From contig JBITNC010000001.1 of NCBI GenBank assembly GCA_050084985.1, positions 202,492,001 to 202,556,000 on the forward strand: a stretch of 64,000 bases of DNA, in the 5' to 3' direction. The position numbers and the translations under genes were made by a program. Shown here one piece after another: positions 26,195-37,419 of this stretch (position 1 is the first letter of the stretch; each line of letters begins with the position of its first letter). The notes under the pieces were generated by a model. It was not told the DNA's origin. It saw only the letters and a program-made list of their open reading frames with translations, and ran no database searches. The DNA is from Nageia nagi (Eukaryota; Pinophyta).

Positions 26195-26425
26195 AGCTTA
26201 TCATGCCTCTTGGCATGGAGTTTCAGCTCCTATTTATCAGTTCATCATGCCTCTTGGTGTGAAGTTTCAGCTCCCCATTTATCAGCTTATCATGCCTCTT
26301 AGCATGAAGTTTTAGCTCCCATTTATCAGTTCATCATGCCTCTTGGTGTGGAGTTTTAGCTCCCATTTATCAGTTTATCATGCCTCTTGGCACGAAGTTT
26401 TAGCTCCCATATGTCTTGTGAATTT
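26195..26425. repeat. 44-bp tandem repeat, about five copies
   Basis: CATGCCTCTT recurs at 26202, 26246, 26291, 26335 and 26379, spaced 44 or 45 bp. Each copy reads CATGCCTCTTGGCATGGAG, then TTTCAGCTCCCATTTATCAG. A looser copy starts at 26446. Inside each unit GCCTCTTGGC is partly palindromic. Confidence 0.88.
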
Positions 26426-26507
26426 CAATTCTTATGTAACTGCAGCATACCTCTTGGTGCAAAGTTTCAGCTTCCATTACAGTTGTATGGAACTTAGCTC
26501 TCCCCTG

Positions 26508-26560
26508 TGTGTGGTCATGTGTGGTCATGTGTGGTCATGTGTGGTCATGTGTGTTGTCAT
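26508..26560. repeat. 10-bp GTGTGGTCAT repeat, about five copies
   Basis: The decamer GTGTGGTCAT repeats exactly several times and then degrades into GTGTTGTCATGG. It lies between the 44-bp array and the polypurine tract. Confidence 0.9.
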
Positions 26561-26964
26561 GGTTATCATGTCTTGTCTTATGATGTGGTCTTGTCAAGTT
26601 GTCATTAGGTCATCATGTGTGGTTAGGTCATCTGTCAAGTCATCGTCTTGTGTATGTGTGTTGTTAGGTTTGTTGTCATGAGTCATCAGTGTTGTGGCAA
26701 GGTTATCAGACTATCAGATATATCAAACTATCACCTTCTATGGAATTCGTATATCAGAAAAAAGACATAAGGGGCAAGCATGCCCAAGGTAATATCAAAG
26801 GAAGTTTTCTCAACCCATCTCTAGTATTAGCAATGTTTGTCACAATTTTATTTTATGATTAACGTTTATCAATGCTTGTAGAATCTTTCATTGTTATGAT
26901 ATTTTGTTTTTACTTTGAATGCAAAATCTCTGATCACCTCATGTTTTCTGTCGATTTCACATTC

Positions 26965-26977
26965 AAAGTGGGGCATC
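26965..26977 (+). other. Polypurine tract of element D
   Basis: AAAGTGGGGCATC is immediately followed by TGTTAACA of the 3' LTR. It differs at only two positions from the polypurine tract of B2 at 59194-59206. Confidence 0.8.
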
Positions 26978-27901
26978 TGTTAACACATAAAAATGAATTT
27001 ATATTTTTAAATCAATAAAATTAATGAAAACATGCTTGGTCTAAATATATGTCTTGAATGTCTTAATGTGATAATATCAATGTTTATCTTGAATGTGAAT
27101 TTTATAATGATTATCTTGAATATTGCATGAATTATCTTGTTTATTGGTGTGGTTATCTTGAATGTTGTGAATTAGCCTTGTTTATGTAGATGCATGCCGA
27201 CCCATGGGTTGTATTATCTATTATCTATATAAATAAGGGATCTAATAGTAAGTCCATCATCAAGGATACACATGATCCTGCGTATGGTCTTGATAATGGC
27301 AATCATATTGTAAGGTGTCTCTTGACACCGCCTATCAAGTTGGATTTTGTGTATCCCCTTCTTACGAGCATTCTAAAGAACTGAGAGACTTATTTGAGTG
27401 TCATACTGCAATTATCTCAAGATTTGAGTTGAGGTGTAGACTTGCTAGAGATGAATTATAGCCTATCAAAGGCCACCGATGCTCCTCTGCAGATGAATAC
27501 AGACCACCGATGTTCCTATCTAGTGCGATGAACACCACCCGCAGCCTTCTTCTCTAACTTTTTAGTTCTATGATTTCAGATATGAACAATGTTGGATCCC
27601 AGGACTTCGTCAATAGCTTCATTTTGAGCACGCTCCGTGAGGTGGGTATATAACTTCTATCTTGATAGGTGGTGTCATCTTATGCCTGACTATGTATACA
27701 TATGTCTTAATATATTGTATAGTTTGAGTTTTGCAAATAATTTCAAGTTTATCATTTGTTAAAATACTTGTTCTATTTCTGCAGTTGATTGTCTCTTTCA
27801 TTATTTTGTATAAATCGCTATCCATAGCTCGAATACAATATATTGGGTTTGTAGATATTTACCTGCTTATTTATTTGCATACTTAATATTATTTGTAAAC
27901 A
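26978..27901 (+). repeat. 3' LTR of element D, 924 bp
   Basis: It has the same termini and TATA box (27226-27235) as the left LTR. About 55 differences were counted by eye, mainly C/T and A/G. It ends at 27901 before the second CTTAT copy. Confidence 0.93.
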
Positions 27902-27906
27902 CTTAT
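27902..27906. repeat. TSD CTTAT, right copy, of element D
   Basis: This is an exact match to 19961-19965. With one copy removed, the flanks 19921-19965 and 27907 onward rejoin as the pre-insertion site. Confidence 0.9.
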
Positions 27907-28210
27907 ATCTACCATAATCATGATCAAAATCATGTATTTCAAATAAAAGAATATGATATTATAAAAATATACAAATAAAAAATAATCACTATTTAATAAT
28001 GAAATATTTCTATCAAAATCTATAATGTTAATTATATGATTCCCATACTTTTTTAAATGAAGCTATAGAATGATTATTAAACATTATACCCTAATAAAAT
28101 ACTAGGTAAAAACTTGATGAGTGTTGTAGATTAACCATAGATACAAAAAAAAAATACTTTACATACAAAGTCCCCATATTATCATTACTCACCAAAAAAG
28201 AGAGTAATTA
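27907..28210. other. Old sequence between element D and Copia-1
   Basis: Three hundred AT-rich bases with no gene. They are the continuation of 17601-19965 and end at the Copia-1 insertion site; AATTA at 28206-28210 is its left target copy. Confidence 0.6.
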
Positions 28211-29288
28211 TGAAGATTTTGAAGAAAAATAAACAATAGTGTGTAGCCAAAATACGGTAAGGTTGATCATAGGTGGAATAAACAATGAGAAAAATTGGAG
28301 ACCAAAATATATATTTGTATTGCAAAGAAGTGAAAAATATTTCATGGCTCTCTCTTGGAGCTAAATATCAAAACATAAACATGTGTTCTTCTCTTCTTCA
28401 TCAATCCCTTTACGTATAGGCTATCTATATTTATACTAAGATAAAATATTATATGCACATAATTTGGTTAAAAATAAAATTAAATGTAGCATGGCTTTAT
28501 GCATGCATTTTGATTTCTATTTTGTAGAAGGTGATGCCCTTTCTGTCTACATAGCATGGAATGTTGCAGAAGGTAGAGGAAGCCCATTCCAATTCTGTCT
28601 ACACAACATCCAAAAGATATTAAATGGTTGAAGGTAGATCAACCATTTTGTACAAAATATTAATTTTGATGTTCAAAAATTAATGGCAATGGTTGACCAT
28701 TCAATTTTGTGGTAGAAATCCCTTAGAAGAACATTTTTAGAGTGTTAATTTGGGTTCCAGAGCATGAGGGATGTCATAGCATAATAGGACCCAAGGTTTG
28801 GGGTATAAAATGATGATGCTATCTATCCAAAATAATGGGTGTTATCAAAACTAAAAGATCAAAAAGTAGTAAGTCCTAGGTCAAAGAAAATAGTGCCAAG
28901 AGAAAGAAATCTCATAGTAGAATAAACAAAGCCTGGAGATGGAAGTCCTACTACAAGAGTGGATAGGGCCTAGAGATGAAAAGGAAGTTCAAGATGTGAG
29001 GTAGAGTCTAGAGGAAGAAATAACACCCAAGGTGAGATAGAGCCTAAGGCAAGGAGATAGTGCACCCGAAGTGAGAGCCTAACACCTAGAATGGAGTCCT
29101 TCAGTAATGCCCAAGAGTGGAAGATAGAGAATGGAAGGAGATAGTGCTCAAAGGTTGGAGAAAATAACACTTGAAATGGAAGAATGGAAACAAATATTGG
29201 AGTGAGGACATAATGATGCTTAGAGGGAAAACTACATGTAGGAAGAAAGATAGAGCTTAGAGCACAGGATGGAGATTAACTTTTTTCA
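28211..29288 (-). repeat. 3' LTR of Copia-1, 1078 bp
   Basis: On the plus strand it runs from TGAAGATTTTGAAG to AACTTTTTTCA and matches 33517-34574. Compared with that copy it has lost most CpG sites to TG or CA, for example AGCCTAAGGCAAGG here against AGCCCGAGGCGAGG there. Confidence 0.92.
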
Positions 29289-29302
29289 ATCACCCCCTTA
29301 AT
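29289..29302 (-). other. Polypurine tract of Copia-1
   Basis: On the minus strand GATTAAGGGGGTGAT lies next to the TG start of the 3' LTR, where plus-strand synthesis would be primed. Confidence 0.7.
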
Positions 29303-29440
29303 CTCCATGGCAAAAGGAGAACATTTTCTCTATTGATCAAAAAATACAAACAAAAAGAAAAAGAAAGTAAAATACATATTGAATATATACAAAGTCCAAC
29401 CAAAACCTTATTCTAGTTGAGATTTTTTAACACTCACCCC

Positions 29441-29990
29441 CTAAATATCTAAGGTTTGGACTCCAAGTTGGATAGGAAGGTAGCAAAAATGATTCCTTGG
29501 AAATGGATTTGTAAATATGTCTACAATTTGAGCATCAGTAGGATAGTGATAACATTGGATAAATCCATCTTCAACCAAATCTCTCATAAAGGGATGGCGT
29601 ATATCAATGTGCTTTATCCTACTATGAAACATAGGGTTCTTTATCATGGCAATGGTGATGAGATTATCATAATGCACTAAAATGGAGAGCTTAATATCCA
29701 TGCCTAAATCTTCAAACATACGAGAAATTCAAATGGCTTATGTACAAGTGGCAAAGGTAGTAATATACTCAACTTTTACTGATGAAAGTGTAATAGTGGA
29801 TTGCTTCTTGCTACTCCATGAGACCAAATATTCTCTAAAGAAGAATCCATACCCTAATGTGCTCTTCTACTCATCAAGACATCCAACCCAATCAACATTT
29901 GTATAGGCCTATAAAATTTTCTAGTTTGAGGATTTATACCAGAGCCCATAATGATGTGTGCCACTCACATAGTATAGGATCTACTTAGCT
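29441..29990 (-). pseudogene. Copia-1 RNase H domain
   Basis: The open stretch 29719-29441 reads MIKNPMFHSRIKHIDIRHPF and then VEDGFIQCYHYPTDAQIVDI, the well-known copia RNase H C-terminal motif (KNPxxHxRxKHIDIRxHF). This domain removes the RNA template during reverse transcription. The upstream part of the domain is broken by stops. It ends about 150 bp before the polypurine tract, as in intact copia elements. Confidence 0.85.
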
Positions 29991-30149
29991 ACAATCCAAT
30001 GTGTTTGATGTGGTGAGTACATTAATTATAGTGATGAGATACATAAGGCTACCTATTAAGGACTAGTACATAGTGGCATCAACATGTGGAAAGGAGTCTT
30101 CCCTCAACAACTTAGCTCTAAAAATAGTTGGTGTATTAATGGGGTTGCA

Positions 30150-30890
30150 ATTTTGCAACTTGAAGTGGGCCAATAGATCTTCCACATATTTGAACTAAGT
30201 AATCAAAATGCCATAAAAGGATTTCTTAACTTGTATGCCAAGAAAATAATTCATCTCTCCAAGATCACTCATCTCAAATTCATTGATTGTAGCATTCTTA
30301 AGTTGATCTATCATAGCATCAAAGGTGCTAGTAAAAATAATATCATCAACATACAAGCATAGAATAAAGAAGTTGCTACCTACAACTTTTGTATATAATG
30401 TGCTTTTTGCTAAGCATCTTTGATAACTATTTTTTTAAAGGTACCCATCAATCCTAGTGTGCCATGCTTGGGGTGCTTATTTAAGGCCATAAAGAGCTTT
30501 TTTTAGTTTATACACCTTGTCTTCTTGATTAGGAATAATAAATATTTTAGGCTTATTAACAAAAACAACCTCCTTTAAATATCCATTAAGAAAAGTAGAT
30601 TTGACATCCATTTGATAGATTGTCAATCCAAAATGAGAGGCAAGTGCAAGTACAAACCTCATAGCGTTTAGGCAGGCCACCGAGGCAAAAGTCTCATCAT
30701 AATTTAGCCCTTCCTTCTAATCATATCCTTTAACAACTAGATGGGCTTTCTACTTTGCAATACTCCCATCAAGATTATGCTTCAATTTATAAATCCACTT
30801 AACACCAATTACCTTCTTGTATTTGGGAGTAGGTACAAGGTTCCATGAGTTATTCTTTTAGATTTGTTCAATCTCATCCTGCATGGCTTT
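30150..30890 (-). pseudogene. Copia-1 reverse transcriptase
   Basis: The minus strand reads FGLTIYQMDVKSTFLNGYL and KVYKLKKALYGLK (30680-30477). The first contains the catalytic Asp of the QMDVKxAFLNG motif. Further on the complement of 30330-30355 gives LYVDDIIFT, so the YVDD catalytic pair is intact. Stops and frame breaks lie between these blocks and at both ends. This is the reverse transcriptase (RVT_2 type) of Ty1/copia. Confidence 0.87.
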
Positions 30891-31121
30891 CTTCTAATCC
30901 TCATTAGCAGTAGCTTCAATATATGAGGAAGGCTTAACAAATGAAGATATTAATGCATAAAAAATATTTACCTCTTTATTTCTAGCTCTACTTTGTGAGC
31001 AGGTCATTTTTTTGTTGAGTTCTTTATCCAGCATCAATGATGGAGGATGATAGTAGTCACTTGTCCACTTATTTTTGGTTGGTGGAGTACAAGTAATAGG
31101 AGATTGGTTTGGTTGTGCTTG

Positions 31122-32200
31122 CTATGGTGAGTTGGTGGCTAGTGAAGATGGTGATGAAGGTTGAGGAGGAGGAGGTATAGTAGTGTGAGAAGATTCACAA
31201 TCTTCATCAAGTTGGAATTTAGCAATGGTGTCTTTAGGACCATTTTTTTGATTAGTTATGTCTCCTTCTTCAAGAATCACATCTTTGTTAATGTGAATCT
31301 TTTCACTTAGTGGATCATAACACCTATAAGCTTTAGATGCTTTAGAGTATCCCACTAAAATACATTTGATAGATTTCTCATTAAGCTTCTTCCTATATTC
31401 TTTTGGCACATGCACAAAATAGGTTGAGCTAAATATCTTAAGATGAGAAATGTTTGGCTATACACCAAACCAAGCTTCATAAAGGGATGGTATCCTTCAA
31501 AACTTGATTGGAAAACCTATTTAGAATATAAATAGCAACATGTACTACTTCAACCCAAAAACTAGTGGGAAGGCCTTTTTCTTTTATCATGCATCTAGCC
31601 ATCTCAACAATTGTTCAATTTTTTGGTTCAGCCACTCCATTCTGTTATGGAGTGTAGGAAGTTGTATACTACCTAACAATGTCATGCTAATGGCATAAAT
31701 TTTTAAATTCATTCAAATAAATTCTCCTTCTCTATCAATTATAAACTTATTAATAAAATAGCCAAATTATTTTTCAACAAGAGATTTAAATTTAACAAGA
31801 CTCTCAAAAGAGTCAAACTTGTTTTGTAGTAAATAAATTCAACTCATCCTAGAAAAGTCATCAATAAAGATAAGCATATATCTTGACTTACCACCTTGGC
31901 TAGGATTCTACATTGGTCTGCATAGGTCTGCATGCACCAACTAAAGAGGGTACTTGGCCTTGTATTGGTGATTTGAAAACTTCACTCTTTGCTACTTTCC
32001 TGCAATGCAACTTTCACAAACCTTGCTAGGTGCATGGGAGATGGTAGGAAGGCCTCTCACCAATTTGTGCAAAACATTTAATGAGTGAAAATTTAAATTA
32101 CCAAATCTCTTATGCCATAACCAAGTAGAATCAATGGATGCTTTTAAACAACTTTCTATAGATGTCATCTTGAGCATATACATCCTATTTTCAATCATAT
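31122..32200 (-). pseudogene. Copia-1 GAG-pre-integrase and integrase
   Basis: The segment 32198-31992 reads TWLWHKRFGNLNFHSLNVL and ends VCESCIAGK, the HHCC zinc-binding part (H..H..C..C). The core reads LVHADLCRP, MLIFIDDFSRM and IDREGEF; the first two Asp are present but the family's SDRGGEF is altered. The segment 31415-31122 holds the conserved VPKEYRKKLNEKS..CILVGYS tail and the acidic end of the domain. The central part has about ten stops. Integrase would insert the cDNA into the host genome. Confidence 0.85.
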
Positions 32201-32288
32201 GGATGGTGGTTATAAGTTGGTTAGTGGCCTCTTTTACTATGGTGCACCCTTTCCTTATGAAGGTGGTTATATAACCTCTTATACTAAT

Positions 32289-32510
32289 CTAGCCAATACT
32301 TAACAGATTATGCTTAAGGCTAGGAACAAAGAGAGTGTTATGCATATAAAATATCTTACCAACTTTAGACTTAAAGGCAATAGTCCCTCTACCATGGATG
32401 TTGATAATTTTGTTGTCACCAAGCCTGACTTGGCCTATGATATTAGTGTCAATATTAAGAAATAGAGCTTTATTTCCAATCATGTGGTTAGAGCATCCAC
32501 TATCCAAGTA
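32289..32510 (-). pseudogene. Copia-1 aspartic protease
   Basis: The open segment reads MDSGCSNHMIGN, with the D-S-G triad typical of copia proteases, then GRGTIAFKS and LFVPSLKHNLLSIG, the usual end of the domain. Of the coding regions in this element it is the best preserved. It cleaves the gag-pol polyprotein. Confidence 0.87.
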
Positions 32511-32559
32511 CCGTACATCTTCTTCTTCATCCTAAAAATTGCTACAAGTGAGGAACATG

Positions 32560-33490
32560 TTGCTCTAAGCCTAATCTTCAACATATTGAGCTTTGATATT
32601 AGGATTCTTCTTCTAGCAATTCAATTATATGTGATCATATTTGTTATAGAAGTCATAATGTATGGGATTTTCATATTGTGATCTTTCCCTAGAATGTCCT
32701 CTTCCATGGTCTCTTTTTCCTCTACCTTAGCTACCACTTCTTCCATGCGATGATTCTCCTCTTCCATGAGAGTATGAAGAAGAATAACTAGGAGTTAATG
32801 AGGAGGGATCTTGACCCTTCATTTTTAATTATCCTTAGAAATCTTGGTCCAAAGACTCAACTCCTAATTTTATATTCATAGTTAGCTAGACTACCCTACA
32901 ACTCTGTAAACATGAGTTAGGATATGTCTTTTGTTTCTCCAATGGTAGTGGTAATGGGATCAAATCTTCTAGGTGAGCTTCGAAGCACCTTTGCAACAAT
33001 TCTAGTGTCTCCCATCTCTTCATTGTGTGAATGAATGGCATTTACAAGATCTTTGATCTTGGAAAAAAAGACACTTACATTCTCTTCCTCTCTCATATGG
33101 AGAGATTCAAACTCCTTCCTTAATAACTAGAGCTTCGCCACATGGACCTTGGCTAATCCTTTGTATGTAGTCTCTAAGATATCCCATACCTTCTTAGAAG
33201 TCTTACACTCTACAACTTTTGGTAAGATGGACACATCTATCCTAGATTGGATGGAAAACAATGTCTTGGAATCCTTCTTATGTTTCTCCAACACTTGTTT
33301 CTTCTCATTTACAGTTATAGCTATAAGGGCGACTTCATCTAAGTCAATAAAACCCTAGGAAATAAATATCCACAGGTCTTGAGAGATAAGAAATTTCCTC
33401 ATTCAGATGGTCTAGTACTCATAATGGTCTCCATTGAAAATGGAAATCTATAATTGTAATGACTTTTTTGGCTTCGAATCTATTTAACCC
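32560..33490 (-). pseudogene. Copia-1 gag, decayed
   Basis: In broken frames the minus strand reads SKTLFSIQSRIDVSILPKVV, SKKVWDILETTYKGLAKV and REEENVSVFFSKIKDLVNAI, the UBN2-type copia gag. VLRSSPRRFDPI follows, also conserved. The zinc knuckle region near 32600 reads YDFYNKYDHI: the two leading Cys of the CX2C motif are both Tyr, each a single G-to-A change, so RNA binding is lost. A start codon is not clear. Confidence 0.82.
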
Positions 33491-33502
33491 AATAAATATC
33501 CC

Positions 33503-33514
33503 GCTCTGATACCA
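33503..33514 (-). other. Primer binding site of Copia-1 (initiator Met tRNA type)
   Basis: TGGTATCAGAGC on the minus strand is the classic plant copia primer site complementary to the 3' end of initiator methionine tRNA. It lies two bases from the LTR edge. Confidence 0.93.
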
Positions 33515-33516
33515 AT

Positions 33517-34574
33517 TGAATATTTTGAAGAAAAATAAACAATAGTGTGTAGCCAAAATACAGTAAGGCTAATCAGAGGTGGAATAAATAGCAAGAAAAA
33601 TTGGAGACTAAAATATATATTTGTATTGCAGAGAAGTGAAAAATATTACACGACTCTCTCTTGGAGCTAAACGACAAAACATAAACATGTGTTCTTCTCT
33701 TTTTCATCAATCTCTTTACGCATAAGCTATCTATATTTATACTAAGATAAAATATTATATGCACACAACTTGGTCAAAAATAAAATTACATGCAGCATGA
33801 CTCTATGCACACATTCTATTGTTCATTTTGTAGAAGGCCATGTCCTTTCTATCTGCATGACATTGAATATTGCAGAAGGTAGAGAAAGCCCATGTTGTTT
33901 CTATTTGCATGACAACATTAAATGGTCGAAGGGAGATCAACCATTTTGTACAAAACATTAATGTTGATGTTCAGAAATTAATATCAACGGTTGAACGTTT
34001 AATTTCGAGGTAGAAATCCCTTAGAAGGAAGTTTATGGAATGTTAATTTGGATTCTAGAGCAAGAAGGATATCATAGCATAACAAGACCCAAGGTCCAAG
34101 GTTTGTTATCCATACAAAATATTGGGTGTTATCAAAACCTGAAGCTCGAAAGGTACTAAGTCCCAGGTCAGAGGAAACAGTTATCGGAGAAAGAAATCCC
34201 AGAGCAAAATGAACAAAGCCAAAAGATGGAAGTCCGTTGCAGGAGTGCATAGGGCCCCGAGATGACAAGGAAGTCTAAGACACAAGGTAGAGCCTGAAGG
34301 AAGAAATAACGCCCGAGGTGAGATAGAGCCCGAGGCGAGGAGATAATGCACCTAGAGCGAGAGCCTAACATCTAAAATGGAGTCCGCCAGTAACGTCGGG
34401 GAGTGGAAGATAGATACTGGAAGGAGATAGTGCTCGGAGGTTGGAGAAAATAACACTCAGAGAAGAGGAATGGAAACAAATCTCGGAGTGAGGAGATAGT
34501 GATGCCTGGAGGAAAAACTGCATCCAGGAAGAGAGATAGAGCCCAGAACACAGGATGGAGATTAACTTTTTTCA
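33517..34574 (-). repeat. 5' LTR of Copia-1, 1058 bp
   Basis: On the plus strand it runs from TGAATATTTTGAAG to AACTTTTTTCA. A TATA-like TATAAATATA lies on the minus strand at 33741-33732 (also at 28435-28426 in the other LTR). Its distal part (34200-34560) keeps many CpG sites. Confidence 0.92.
33732..33741 (-). promoter_or_regulatory. TATA-like box in Copia-1 5' LTR
   Basis: TATAAATATA on the minus strand, conserved in both LTRs, oriented toward gag. Confidence 0.5.
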
Positions 34575-34579
34575 AATTC

Positions 34580-36420
34580 TATTATTTATCAATCAAGCAA
34601 ACCATCAATATATTTTCTTGAATGTTAATAGTATGTTCAAGTCTGGTTAATTTTCTATTTTTATCAAATATTTTCTAACTGCTATGGTACACTACTAAGT
34701 AGTTTGAGAGATAGAAAGCGTATATTGGGAGACATCATGATGACGGTTTAATTTCAAAATATTTAAATATAACGTTATTCTCTAAAATATCACTAACCCA
34801 AAAGACCCCAACATAACACAAGGAATGCTAGGTACTATTAAGTTTATCATATCACACTTTTAAAGCTTCCTAGTGGTTATAGGTAAAATCATTCGATTTG
34901 AGTTGTGTATAGTTGTTATTCTGTTACCTTTATTCTTTGTGTATATTATTTATTCATAATGTATTTTTAGATTTACAGAGACCTCATCAAATTGATTAAC
35001 TCTTTCTTCCATACTCCATTATCAGCAAATGTCCTTGAGCATCGTCACAATTTTAGGTAGACATAAATTTCACATGACAATTCTGATTATATAATTTATT
35101 TCTGTCATTTAACTTAATTGTACAGTTAAGTCCTATTGACCTTTTTTTTATTACCAATTCATATTAAAATATATTTTTATTTCTCTACTAGTGCCATTCG
35201 TAAATCAGACTATAATTTTCTAAGGAAATGTAATAACGTGAGACCAGATACATATGGGGATTAATTACCTTACAGTTCTAAGATAAGTACTACTGGGAAT
35301 GGTTGTACAGGAGGTTAAAGATCTCTTAAATATTAACAAAAAAATATTAATCACATTAGCTATGTAATAAGAAAATAATCTACGATGCAATTATTAGATG
35401 TAAAACCAAACTCCGTAGCCTCGTAAAATAAATGCATTGAAAACTCTTAATAGATGAAAGGAAGTAGATATCAGAGAAATTACCTTTACTTTTCAGAAGG
35501 CAAGGTAAAAATAAACACTACACTACAGTATCGAATATCTCAAATGGCTTTTGTAGATACTAATCCCACCCATGGAAAACAAATTTAAAGACAATCTCTC
35601 ATCCTTAATCTTGATTGCAAATTTCTATATTATGTGAGGATAGCTATACAACAACGTATGAGCAAAAAAATTTAAGAGGAAGAGTAAAGTGCATCCTTCC
35701 AAGTTCCAATGATGAATGCCAGTTTTAGACTCTGCGTTAACAATCCTTTGGGAGAAGTTCGTAAGAAGACAGACGACTTTTACGTTGGATGCAAAAAAAA
35801 AATTATTATGTCTATATTTCCTAATATTCGCACCTTGAACTATTCTTTTCAAGGTTTACAAGATTGATATTTCAATGCTATATCTATCAAAGGCATGTGC
35901 ATACGAGAAAAGATCGCGACAACATAAGATCTGAAATATTGGATAAAATACATCGAAACATTTAGAGAAGATTATTACAATGCTTCCTTGGTTAGAGAAG
36001 CATTCAAAAGGGAGCAAAAGAATGCAAACTGAGGAGATTGATTAACGTCAAATGAGTTTATATTTGTGAAGAAAACTTGAGCAGGTTCGTAGGATACTTT
36101 TTTACAAAGCTTCTTACATGAGAAATTGTGCTAAAGAGGAGGATGCTTCCGTTGAAATTTCAAGTGGTATTTATAATAAAAATTTGGACAATAGCTTCAA
36201 AATAATTTACTATGGCTTACTTCATTATTTTCATTTTCGTGGGAGACATAGGGATTCATTCTTGGCCCAATTTTTATTTCGACTTTTATCTATTAGGCTA
36301 AACTCCAATAATTCACAATAATTCATGCCACTTCACATATGCTCCAAATAATTTTGAGATGAGTTATTTTAGTAATACTTTTTGGCTAAAAAGATAATAT
36401 TTTTCACATGGTAGCTAAAT
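34580..36420. other. Non-TE-like stretch with retained CpG, no gene recognised
   Basis: The base pattern differs from the surrounding elements: CpG dinucleotides are frequent, for example AGATCGCGAC near 35912 and several between 35640 and 35840. Frames at 35625-35852 and 36118-36321 are short and show no domain. It may be low-copy host DNA. It is the right flank of the Copia-1 insertion. Confidence 0.4.
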
Positions 36421-37415
36421 TTTATTGAGGGAAAAATAAAATTACTACAATGTTAAATAATTTTGTGATAAGATATAGGCTATTTTTTTTAATAGGTTAA
36501 ATAACACATCACTCTAAAAAATAAAATACTAAAATATTAACACACATTATTACCTAAGGAAATTCATTTTCTTGCAATTTTAAAATTGTTAGTGCAAATA
36601 ATCATCATAAGGATTGATATCCATGCAATAAAATAAGATGAGATGCAACTTCATGATTTACGATGACCCCTATGGAATGTCAATGATTATATAGTCAATT
36701 ATTTTCTCTTTCCTACTTGTGACCAACTCATCCTTGGTTCACATAATACCTTTCGTTACTTATGATAGACTCATACCAACAATAATAAACATACTCCAAG
36801 CCATTATCAATCCAATAAAAATATCATACATATTCATGTAAAATTCACCAAGTTACATAAATGATTATATTTTATTGTTAAACACCCCTTACAAAGAAGG
36901 ATCACATCAAGTGCTCACAGGAAGGGTCATTACTTATGATCATAATTATTCAATTAATCTTTTAAAATATTTAATTATGTATACAATATGGAAGAGATGA
37001 AATGAAGATCATACCATGTAGAGGTAAGAATTTTCCTCTCCTTTCATAATGGCTTTATGAAACAGGGATCATTTTAGCCACGAATCTTTGCTAATAAGTG
37101 AGATTTAGAAATTCTAAAAATGGAAAATGGTAAATTTTTTGGGTTAGAACAATACTCATGTTGTCAAAAAAGTTTATTATTTTTTTTCCACATTGGGTTG
37201 CCAAGTCAAAATTATTTTAAATTAAATTGTTATTAAATCACCAATATTTTGAAATAATAAATAGTTGACCTCGCCTTGAAATTACAAATTATTATGTATA
37301 TTTTGATTATATTGCCTCATATAACTACCTTACTCTAAATAATAAATTTAATACGTCCATTGTTATTTTCTCTTGGATCTCCTTTGAGCAAGTGTATCAA
37401 CAAAGCATATTTGAA
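36421..37415. other. AT-rich intergenic sequence
   Basis: About 1 kb with no open frame of note, no repeat and no recognised motif. Confidence 0.5.
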
Positions 37416-37419
37416 AGAT

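Larger units (their letters stand above)
19966..27901 (+). mobile_element. Element D: complete non-autonomous Ty3/gypsy element with antisense PMD gene
   Basis: The element is bounded by two LTRs of about 925 bp and a perfect CTTAT duplication, total 7936 bp. Sense features are the primer binding site, an ORF1-like frame, gag with a CHHC zinc knuckle, 44-bp and 10-bp tandem repeats, and the polypurine tract. Nothing between the gag end (22938) and the 3' LTR resembles reverse transcriptase, RNase H or integrase; most of that space is a PMD gene in the opposite direction. The element must have used enzymes of an autonomous relative, which is inference from the missing pol. LTR differences number about 55 of 925 by eye, mostly transitions, so it is old but the youngest complete Ty3 insertion here. 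Confidence 0.88.
28211..34574 (-). mobile_element. Copia-1: complete but decayed Ty1/copia element
   Basis: Two LTRs (28211-29288 and 33517-34574) enclose minus-strand gag, protease, integrase, reverse transcriptase and RNase H in Ty1/copia order, with integrase ahead of reverse transcriptase. The primer binding site is the initiator-Met tRNA type. Flanks are AATTA (28206-28210) and AATTC (34575-34579), a target duplication with one mismatch. Total length is 6364 bp. Many stops and shifts show it is dead. Confidence 0.92.

Noticed and set aside
35625-36321. Host gene in the CpG-retaining stretch
   Set aside because: Frames are short (67-75 residues), have no domain and no convincing splice structure.
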